DNA of 60,405 nucleotides from Micavibrio sp964400125 (lineage in GTDB: Bacteria > Pseudomonadota > Alphaproteobacteria > Micavibrionales > Micavibrionaceae). Location: positions 1 through 60,405 of the forward strand of contig CAYNSR010000015.1 in assembly GCA_964400125.1 (NCBI GenBank). The letters are read 5' to 3'. Every line of letters starts with the position of its first letter. Positions within the stretch are counted from its first letter, which is position 1. Under the pieces are notes generated by a model that worked only from the letters and a program-made list of their open reading frames with translations, was not told the origin of the DNA and searched no databases. Both the position numbers and the translations under genes were made by a program. Shown here piece by piece: positions 31,960 to 38,221 of the stretch.

Positions 31960-32691
31960 TTAAATGTCCAAGCTCCGGGCAGGGCCACTGCGGACGACAG
32001 GCACCGGATACGAATCGTTCCGGAAGTAGTTGAACCAGTCCGCCTCGCCACCCCGGCGCACCCGCCCACCGTAATAGACGTCGGGCGAGGCGAGCCAGAA
32101 CCACGGGGCGGCACGGCCCTGCAATTCTGCAGGGGCAACCTTGTCCCAGGCCTTGGAGAGCGTTTCTCCTTCGGCGTCCGTAATCCGGCGCCAGTCCTTA
32201 TGACCGTGTAATTCATTTCCGTTAGCGGATCTTACGACACGATCCTGATCATCGAATTTCGCTTCTCCGCCAAATATCTTTGCCGGGACAAACAGGGCTT
32301 CGTCTTTGTCAAGATCAACGGAGAGCACGACCGTCCCATCCCGCAGACGCTGGCCCACTTCAAGAGCGCGCTGTGCAAGACCGATGGCGGTTGAGGCTTT
32401 ATTCTCGTTCGCGGGCGGGCGCAGGGCGATCGAGGCCGCCTGAATGGTAAATCCGGCCTCTGTCTTCATGATTTTGGCACCGTAAACCGCTACCGAAAAA
32501 TCCTTGCCGATGCTGGCAGTATTCTTTTCGTCTATGGCCTTTGCCAACGGTTGCGGGAAAACTTTCTGATCGGTATAGGCAACCACATCACCTTCCGATG
32601 TCACCTCAAAACGCGAATCGTCAATCGCGACCTTGCCGACAAATCCGGTAAAGCTGATCAGCACATCTGGCTGTTGCGTTGTTCCGGTCAT
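31960..32691 (-). CDS. DGR target protein with C-type-lectin-like variable domain
   Basis: The 243-residue protein has a soluble N-terminal domain with no signal peptide or membrane segment (MTGTTQQPDVLISFTGFVG) and a C-terminal CLec-like fold. The latter is indicated by HGHKDWRRITDAEGETLSKA, WFWLASP and VVRSGPARSLDI. The last 49 residues are encoded by VR. Variable positions appear as DVYYG, then WFNYFRNDSY, where TR would give NNNNN and WNNNNRNNSN. Ten of twelve mutable codons have changed. Start after AGGAGAAAGACA. The ligand is unknown. Surface location is usual for DGR targets, but nothing here indicates export. Confidence 0.93.
   Translation of the reverse strand: MTGTTQQPDVLISFTGFVGKVAIDDSRFEVTSEGDVVAYTDQKVFPQPLAKAIDEKNTASIGKDFSVAVYGAKIMKTEAGFTIQAASIALRPPANENKASTAIGLAQRALEVGQRLRDGTVVLSVDLDKDEALFVPAKIFGGEAKFDDQDRVVRSANGNELHGHKDWRRITDAEGETLSKAWDKVAPAELQGRAAPWFWLASPDVYYGGRVRRGGEADWFNYFRNDSYPVPVVRSGPARSLDI
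31973..32119 (-). repeat. DGR variable repeat (VR)
   Basis: These are the last 147 bp of conserved alignment at the 3' end of the target gene. They correspond to TR 30933-31079 with 133 identities. The 3' 38 bp (31973-32009 side) are identical to TR and GC-rich, as expected for the initiation of mutagenic homing sequence; beyond it the two diverge. Mismatches cluster in codons 197-201, 211-214 and 216-219 of the target. Confidence 0.97.
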
Positions 32692-33092
32692 TGTCTTTCT
32701 CCTCTATGCAAACCGCCTTTAAACAGGTGGCTGGTTAAAGCGATGGCTATTCTTAATTTTCTATTAAGGAGAAATATAGACCACGATTCATAATTATGCA
32801 AAGTAAATTTTAGGCACCATCAAGCTATTGAAAAAGATCACTTAATTCCTGTTGACAAAGCGTTTATGAGGAAAAGAACGAAAAGAGGGGCCATTCCTGG
32901 TGGCCCCTCTCAAGGCTGTCGAAGCCTGCCTAGGCGGGATCAGCACAATTATATATCCCTGAATTGTATATGTAAGGCTGAAAAGTCATGCTATCTAATT
33001 AATACATTGTTATATAATGTAATTTAGGTGTTTCTTAAAATATTGAATGTAACAAATTTATGCACTATAATGTTACATATAAGGTGAAGAAA
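32692..33092. other. Intergenic region between the DGR and the AbiE remnant
   Basis: No gene is seen in these 401 bp. A perfect 10-bp stem (AGAGGGGCCA/TGGCCCCTCT, 32884-32893 with 32901-32910) is followed on the minus strand by a T-rich run, so it resembles a minus-strand terminator without an obvious gene to terminate. The DGR target promoter must lie in 32692-32880. The rest is AT-rich and contains the promoter of the AbiEi gene. Confidence 0.5.
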
Positions 33093-33689
33093 ATGACATC
33101 TGTAGCGCAAAAAATAAAAAACCGGATCAAGGGAAAAGGCCGCGGCTGGGCCTTTACGCCCAAGGATTTCCTCGATCTCGCCACACGCAACAACGTGGGT
33201 CAGATCCTCCACCGTCTGACAGCGCAGGGCTTCATCCGTCAGGTCAGTCGCGGCGTATATGATTATCCACGCAAACACTCAAGCATGGGCGATTTCCCGC
33301 CAAATGCCTACAACGTCGCGGCAGCCGTCGCGCGCAAAACGGGCGATCATATCTACCCAACAGGGCCGACGGCGGCGAACCGCATGGGCCTGACTACACA
33401 GGTTCCGGCGAGGACGGCTTATGTCACGACAGGAAAACCCCGAGATGTTCAGGTCTGGAATGTAAAGGTCAAACTGCACAGGGCAACACTGCCAAAAACA
33501 CTGACACGCCCGCTGGCGTATATGGCGCTACAGGCACTTGACAATCTGGGGCCTGATTATGTTGATCAGAAGATGATCGACAAAACGCTCAAACATTTAA
33601 AACCCGCCGATAAGAAAGACATTCACGATAATCTGCGTTATATTCGCAGTCCGTGGCTGGCCGATATTGCGCGCCAGCTCACCGTATAA
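33093..33689 (+). CDS. AbiEi-type antitoxin (DUF6088 family)
   Basis: The 198-residue protein starts MTSVAQKIKNRIKGKGRGWA after AAGGTGAAG. It has an N-terminal winged helix (AFTPKDFLDLATRNNVGQIL, QGFIRQVSRGVYDYP) and a larger C-terminal domain (GPTAANRMGLTTQVPARTAY). This is the transcriptional antitoxin of type IV AbiE toxin-antitoxin systems. Its toxin partner downstream is only a fragment. Confidence 0.8.
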   Translation: MTSVAQKIKNRIKGKGRGWAFTPKDFLDLATRNNVGQILHRLTAQGFIRQVSRGVYDYPRKHSSMGDFPPNAYNVAAAVARKTGDHIYPTGPTAANRMGLTTQVPARTAYVTTGKPRDVQVWNVKVKLHRATLPKTLTRPLAYMALQALDNLGPDYVDQKMIDKTLKHLKPADKKDIHDNLRYIRSPWLADIARQLTV

Positions 33690-33698
33690 AGGAAAAGC

Positions 33699-33908
33699 AT
33701 GATGGCTCTTGATCGTGAAACCTTATCCCTGCTTGTTGAAAGAACGTTTCAAAAAACTGGAAGGGGACATGCGATTGTCGAGAAAGATTATTGGGTCGTC
33801 TGGCTGCTCAATCTCCTGTTTTCCGGGCCGTATGCTGAAGCGCTAACCTTCAAGGGCAGCCGACCTTTTATAAGTTTTCTTGCCAAAACCATTGGAATCA
33901 AAGGATAA
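33699..33908 (+). pseudogene. AbiEii nucleotidyltransferase toxin, N-terminal fragment
   Basis: Seventy codons remain: MALDRETLSLLVERTFQKTG, then IVEKDYWVVWLLNLLF and LTFKGSRPF. AbiEii proteins are about 300 residues and read FKGGTSLSK at this point. Here the reading runs into unrelated sequence right after FKG, before the GSx10DxD-type active site, so the toxin is dead. The break marks an old deletion or insertion junction near 33860. Confidence 0.75.
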
Positions 33909-33998
33909 TTAGACCCGCAAAGGGGTCCGCGTCTTATGCTTTACCTTTGGATTTGTTGCAAACTATAGTTTGCATGTGGTATATTGAAGGAGATAGAT

Positions 33999-34334
33999 AT
34001 GGCTCACGCCATAGAACCCAAAACGGTTGCTTTTTATGCTGATCATTCCGGGCGTGAGCCCTTTATCGAGTGGCTGGAAAAGCTGGATAGCGTGACTCAT
34101 AAGCGAGTTCTCACCAGACTGCGCCGAATAGAGCAGGGGAACTACGGGGACTATAAGCATATTCAGGACGGCGTATATGAATTGCGCTTGTTCTTTGGCC
34201 CTGGTTACAGGATTTACTTTGGTGAGGTAGACGGGAAGATTGTTGTCCTTTTATGTGCCGGCGATAAAGGTACGCAGGATAAGGATATTCAAACCGCTAT
34301 CTCTTATTGGAAGGAGTATAAAGACCATGCGTAA
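33999..34334 (+). CDS. RelE/HigB-type toxin (phage-derived Gp49-like)
   Basis: The 111-residue protein (start MAHAIEPKTVAFYADHSGRE after AAGGAG) has the RelE-fold pattern of the Gp49-like/HigB family: PFIEWLEKLDSVTHKRVLTRL, YELRLFFGPGYRIYFGEVDG and LCAGDKGTQDKDIQTA. These toxins cut mRNA on the ribosome. It is followed by an overlapping antitoxin gene, the toxin-first order typical of HigBA-like modules. Confidence 0.88.
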   Translation: MAHAIEPKTVAFYADHSGREPFIEWLEKLDSVTHKRVLTRLRRIEQGNYGDYKHIQDGVYELRLFFGPGYRIYFGEVDGKIVVLLCAGDKGTQDKDIQTAISYWKEYKDHA

Positions 34335-34647
34335 GCTCAGAACGCTTGATCAGTACGAAGAAGATTTCTTCCGGCAACATCCGGAGGAAATAGAAGCCTA
34401 TCTTGAGGCTATATTTGATGAGTTCGCTGCCGACGGCAACACACCGGCACTGCTGGCATCCTTGCGCGTGGTTGCCAAGGTAAAAGGTGTAAGCTTGATT
34501 GCGGACGAAATCGGCATGACACGGCAGGGATTGCAAAAGGCACTGTCCGATAAAGGAAACCCACGCCTTGAGAGCATCAATTCGATCATGAAGGCCATGG
34601 GGTACCGCCTTGTCCCAGAAAAAATTGATATGGCCCATGCCGGATAG
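34327..34647 (+). CDS. HTH antitoxin of the HigA-like addiction module
   Basis: The 106-residue protein starts inside the toxin stop region (ATGCGTAA overlap). It contains LRVVAKVKGVSLIADEIGMT, RQGLQKALSDKGNPRLESI and an XRE-like recognition helix, the signature of the family annotated as addiction module antidote protein. It neutralises the toxin and represses the pair. Confidence 0.88.
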   Translation: MRKLRTLDQYEEDFFRQHPEEIEAYLEAIFDEFAADGNTPALLASLRVVAKVKGVSLIADEIGMTRQGLQKALSDKGNPRLESINSIMKAMGYRLVPEKIDMAHAG

Positions 34648-34656
34648 GTTGAGATA

Positions 34657-34911
34657 ATGACACAGGACAATATTTTTGCTTTCGATCATCTGCGTCAGGT
34701 CGAAAAACTGATTGAATCCGTTGGCAGCCTTGATGAATGCAAGCGTTTGGGCTTCGTCCATGTGGACGGGCAGGGGGTTCAAAGCCTGTCGGCAGTCGGA
34801 ATGGGCTATCTTCTTTATATCGTAAGTGGCCATGTTTCGACCATGGCAGAGTCTTTTGCTGCCGGTTGGCAAGCGGCCACGGATGAATCTGAAGATGAAA
34901 AGACAGGCTGA
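34657..34911 (+). CDS. Small hypothetical protein
   Basis: The 84-residue acidic protein starts nine bases after the antitoxin. It contains DECKRLGFVHVDGQGVQSL and VSTMAESFAAGWQAA. No family recognised. It may belong to the toxin-antitoxin transcript or be plasmid cargo. Confidence 0.5.
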   Translation: MTQDNIFAFDHLRQVEKLIESVGSLDECKRLGFVHVDGQGVQSLSAVGMGYLLYIVSGHVSTMAESFAAGWQAATDESEDEKTG

Positions 34912-34997
34912 ATAACCATCTCTACGACTGTTCTATTGGTAGATTGATACGCTTTTAAGTGATGAGCCGCGTCAGACTTGTCTGATTATCGTAAAAA

Positions 34998-35492
34998 TCA
35001 GCGCGATTGGCGCCTCCTCCAGTCTTTCGGGTGGTGAAACTCCCCGGCCCATAATCCGCGCTTTTTTGATCGGGCCTCCGCTTCATCTGGGGCATAGGCG
35101 CCATGACTGAACTGTCTGTAATCAAGCGCCCAGCCTGCGCGCACCATCATTTGCGCCAGATCTTTACCGTTCACGCGGCATAGAGCCACAATACGGGTTT
35201 CTTTCTTCGCCCGCGGCTTGATTTCACAGGTGAGTGTCGCAGGATCAATCAAAGACCGCAGATACGAACGGGCTTCAACCCCGCAGGCGTATTCTACAGA
35301 ACCACGCCAGCAGGGCTGTTTGCTCTCCGGTGCATCAATACCCCAAAGCCGGATCACTTCACCGGAAACCGAGAACGTATCGCCATCAAAAACCCTGATC
35401 TCCTGCCCTTGAGCCTGCGCCCCACTCAGGGCAGGGGACCCCAGCATAAAGAGCATGAAAATACTGATCAGACTGATACAGTTATGCATCAT
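34998..35492 (-). CDS. Secreted thermonuclease-like (SNase) protein
   Basis: The 164-residue protein has a signal peptide (ISLISIFMLFMLGSPALSG) and a staphylococcal-nuclease domain: VFDGDTFSVSGEVIRLWGID, APESKQPC, and EARSYLRSLIDP, with KKETRIVALCRVNGKDLAQ and AEARSKKRGLWAGE. Catalytic Asp and Arg/Glu positions of the family are present by pattern. Such proteins are common on proteobacterial plasmids. Its start overlaps the 3' end of repC by 11 bases, so they are cotranscribed. Confidence 0.88.
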   Translation of the reverse strand: MMHNCISLISIFMLFMLGSPALSGAQAQGQEIRVFDGDTFSVSGEVIRLWGIDAPESKQPCWRGSVEYACGVEARSYLRSLIDPATLTCEIKPRAKKETRIVALCRVNGKDLAQMMVRAGWALDYRQFSHGAYAPDEAEARSKKRGLWAGEFHHPKDWRRRQSR

Positions 35493-36843
35493 GTTTACGC
35501 TCCCCTCGTTTCAGCAATCCAAACACCGATCTATGAAGTTTCAGCTCGCCTCTTTTCGCGCGGGCCGTCATTTCACGCAAGTATCCACCTGGATTGCGGA
35601 CGCGGTTGTCCGGATCCTGGATTTTTTGGTCAATAATCATCACACAGATTGCAGCGCCGTTGCGTCCCAGAACACCGCAAGCCTCTGCCCAGGCGGATTT
35701 GTGAATTCCCAAAACGGGCAGGATCGAATGGGCGGCCTCAACGATCTCAGCAAAATCCTGGGAACGTCCGTGTTGTGGCAGATAGGCTTTAAACCGGTCA
35801 GAGGCCGCATAAAGCAGTTGTTTCATGGTAATTTTGCCGATTTCTTCAGCAATTTCTGCTTCGCTCTTACATCCCTCGGTGTTTCCAGGAGCGGGATGGT
35901 CAGCTTTCGTCTCAGGAGGCTCGATTACGCTTTCTCGGAAAGCCCCCTTGTCTTTAGGACTACTAAGATTTGATTTATCAAATTGATTTTGGTTTGTAGA
36001 GTATATGTGGACGTCAGAAGTGTCGTCCATGGATGACGTTTCTTTAGTAATTTGAACACTTCCCTGTGCCGAAGGCTCCCGCTGCTCAGCTGCGATCTCG
36101 GCATCAAGACGGCGGTTTTCTGCCGTCTGTACGGCCTGGAGGAGGGTGCTGTGCAGGTCCTTGTGAGCTTGCAACAGGGTGTGCAGGTCGTTTAAGGACA
36201 TATAGGTACGGATCGAGACGGCTATCCCCTCGTAGTTCTGCTCCACCTCAAATCTCAGCTTATCAAGTGTTGGATAGTCTTCAGCCTCGCTGATCAGGCC
36301 ATTGATCTGCCGGCGATACCAGGAAATCTGTCTTTTGGTTTCCATCCAGGCGGCATCGAGACGCTGTTTCTCGATCAATTTGACTTCAAGAGCTTCGCGC
36401 AACGCAGCGAGGGGGGTCAGGTCTACCCCGAAGGCGTGCATGATCTGGCCGTCTTCATCCCGCACCCCGTAGCGTCGGTGATTGCCGGAATCATTCCAGG
36501 TCAAGGCACCCATCATAAACAGGTCTTTTTCCAGCCGCTGAATCTGGCGCTCGGACACTCCAAAATGGAGGGCTGTCTTGGACAGAGCCTGATAAACGAT
36601 CGGCTGGCCATTGGCGACCCAGTCACAATCGCGGGTAAAGAGGATGTAATATTCCAGAAGCTGGATCATTTTGGAGCTGAACCCGGCAAACGGCCCGGCG
36701 TGCTTGACCAGTTTGAGCAGATCAAATCGGGTTACGCCCTTGGGTAACCCCTCAAATTCGCTGATAAACTGGGCTGCGCCCCGTAATTTGGGTGAGTTTA
36801 CCCGCCCGCCAACCGGCGGTTCATAAAAATTGAGATTTTCCAT
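35482..36843 (-). CDS. repC: RepC-family replication initiator
   Basis: The protein is 453 residues from MENLNFYEPPVGGR. The N-terminal RP-C domain is clear: RFDLLKLVKHAGPFAGFSSK, IQLLEYYILFTRDCDW, FGVSERQIQRLEKDLFMMG (a winged-helix). A coiled linker and a C-terminal domain (GRNGAAICVMIIDQKIQDPD) complete it. This initiator type is alphaproteobacterial. In classical repABC the order is repA-repB-repC; here repC stands alone, with parA 8 kb away. An upstream in-frame TTG at 36882 also exists. Confidence 0.9.
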   Translation of the reverse strand: MENLNFYEPPVGGRVNSPKLRGAAQFISEFEGLPKGVTRFDLLKLVKHAGPFAGFSSKMIQLLEYYILFTRDCDWVANGQPIVYQALSKTALHFGVSERQIQRLEKDLFMMGALTWNDSGNHRRYGVRDEDGQIMHAFGVDLTPLAALREALEVKLIEKQRLDAAWMETKRQISWYRRQINGLISEAEDYPTLDKLRFEVEQNYEGIAVSIRTYMSLNDLHTLLQAHKDLHSTLLQAVQTAENRRLDAEIAAEQREPSAQGSVQITKETSSMDDTSDVHIYSTNQNQFDKSNLSSPKDKGAFRESVIEPPETKADHPAPGNTEGCKSEAEIAEEIGKITMKQLLYAASDRFKAYLPQHGRSQDFAEIVEAAHSILPVLGIHKSAWAEACGVLGRNGAAICVMIIDQKIQDPDNRVRNPGGYLREMTARAKRGELKLHRSVFGLLKRGERKHDA

Positions 36844-36934
36844 GGTTGTTCGCTTATCCAAACCCCCAAAATCAGTGTGCAAAAAAGGGTACGGAAAATA
36901 GACTTTTCCGCTTGCGTCCTGATTCGGATTGCGA

Positions 36935-37012
36935 TAGATTCGGAATTAAGAGATTTCGAATATCGCTTTCTAAAAGCAGCCGCAGCGCCAACTGCGGTTT
37001 TTGCTTTTTTAG
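36935..37012 (+). ncRNA. Candidate countertranscript RNA of repC (incA-like)
   Basis: A promoter-like pair TTGCGT (36912-36917) and TAGATT (36935-36940, 17-bp spacing) precedes, and a strong hairpin CCGCAG/CTGCGG (36980-36985 with 36992-36997), extended by AAAAGCA/TGCTTTT, ends in a T-run at 37005-37010. It is divergent from repC and overlaps its leader, the place of the antisense RNA of repABC plasmids. The exact start is a guess. Confidence 0.4.
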
Positions 37013-37019
37013 GGTCTAG

Positions 37020-37523
37020 GTGATGCGTCTCCTTTCTCTCTGGTGTGTTAATCGTGCCAAATCGCCCGGAACGGGCCTGATCCAGACAGTCCCCACTCAT
37101 GAACAGAGCAAAGACAGTCCGTTAGACAGACAATTGTACTGTAAGAACAACTGTCCGATGAAAAAGGTAACATACAGTTTTGTTATCCACAATCTGACTG
37201 TCCAAAAAATGTCTTATACACAGCTATTTGGCAGGCGACTCCGAGTCGTTTAGATACTTATCCACAGAAGTGGCTGGATTCCGAATAAGCTGAGGCATCT
37301 TGTTGGAATTTTGTGAGAGAGAATCGGTCAATCCTGATGATTCTCGAATCGGTTGATGAACAGTCCAATAGTCTAACTGTATGGATGATCCTACAGGCCT
37401 ATACAGAGGAAGATTTGAACACTTATTATACAATCTCCGTACGACCTTTATACACCCCTTGCAAATCAGTGATTTTACTGCAAAATTGTCGAACTGACTG
37501 TTCAATCATACAAAGAGATACAT
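37020..37523. other. Probable origin of replication: DnaA boxes and iteron-like octamers
   Basis: Two perfect DnaA boxes TTATCCACA lie at 37183-37191 and 37258-37266. An octamer [G/A]AC[A/T]GTCC recurs in the same orientation at 37085, 37113, 37149, 37196 and 37359, with a variant GACTGTTC at 37496. The stretch is AT-rich and has no gene. It separates divergent repC and the KfrA-like gene and probably also holds both promoters. Confidence 0.65.
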
Positions 37524-38066
37524 ATGCAGGTTTCCCTTTCAGAAGCAGCAAAAATGGTGGGGATCACGAGATCAACACTCTATGCCCATATAAGAGAGAA
37601 GGGCATTTCCGTAATTGATGCCAAAACCAAGCGGCCTAAAATTGATGTCTCCGAGCTAGTGCGCGTTTACGGCGACAAGGTAACGCCCCTGGATCAGCTT
37701 GCTGCCGCTAAAGCATCAAAGGTAGCAGCCAATGAGCCAGATATGGCGACCGAGGTTGCTGTCCTGCGCGAACGCCTGAAAACGGCAGAGATCGAACGGG
37801 AAAGAGAGAGACGACAACTCTCCGAGCAAATCGAAAACCTCCAGGAGCTTCTAAAGAAAGAGCAAGAGGTCGTAGGGAAGGTGACAGCCCAGCTGACCGA
37901 CCAAAGATCCACCGCCGAAAAGAATGCCGGTAGGGAGGAGGAGCAGTCCAAACGCTTTTCCGAAATAGAAACTACCGTTAAAACGCTTCTTGAATTGCAG
38001 CAGCAACAGAGTGCTAACAAATCTTGGTGGCCCTTTAAACTCTCAAAAACTTCACAAGCAACCTAA
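37524..38066 (+). CDS. KfrA-like HTH plus coiled-coil plasmid protein
   Basis: The 180-residue protein has an N-terminal helix-turn-helix (SLSEAAKMVGITRSTLYAHI) and a long coiled coil (about residues 75-165, with RLKTAEIERERERRQLSEQI, then LQELLKKEQEVVGKVTAQL). A short tryptophan-containing tail follows (KSWWPFKLSKTS). This resembles KfrA-type or RepB-associated proteins that bind iterons beside plasmid origins. The octamer repeat at 37496 lies just before its start, so autoregulation is likely. Confidence 0.7.
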   Translation: MQVSLSEAAKMVGITRSTLYAHIREKGISVIDAKTKRPKIDVSELVRVYGDKVTPLDQLAAAKASKVAANEPDMATEVAVLRERLKTAEIERERERRQLSEQIENLQELLKKEQEVVGKVTAQLTDQRSTAEKNAGREEEQSKRFSEIETTVKTLLELQQQQSANKSWWPFKLSKTSQAT

Positions 38067-38077
38067 AGATAAATTGT

Positions 38078-38221
38078 ATGGATGAAATTAGAGCTAACGA
38101 ATCCCCAAAGGATAACTTATCCATTTTTGAGAGACCTACACGGACTTCTTTATTTTTATTTAAAATAATAGCGCTAGGCATGTGCAACACTAGTCGTGCC
38201 TATGGGGCATATTACCAATGA
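38078..38221 (+). CDS. Possible 47-residue leader ORF of the helicase operon
   Basis: ATG at 38078 opens a 47-codon frame (MDEIRANESPKDNLSIFERP and onwards) that ends with an ATGA overlap on the helicase start. The ribosome site is weak and no family is recognised. The overlap suggests translational coupling, but chance is possible. Confidence 0.3.
   Translation: MDEIRANESPKDNLSIFERPTRTSLFLFKIIALGMCNTSRAYGAYYQ

Noticed and set aside
31614..32104. Several minus-strand frames in the poly-G/poly-C block
   Set aside because: They consist of glycine, arginine and proline runs from low-complexity sequence that is probably an artefact.
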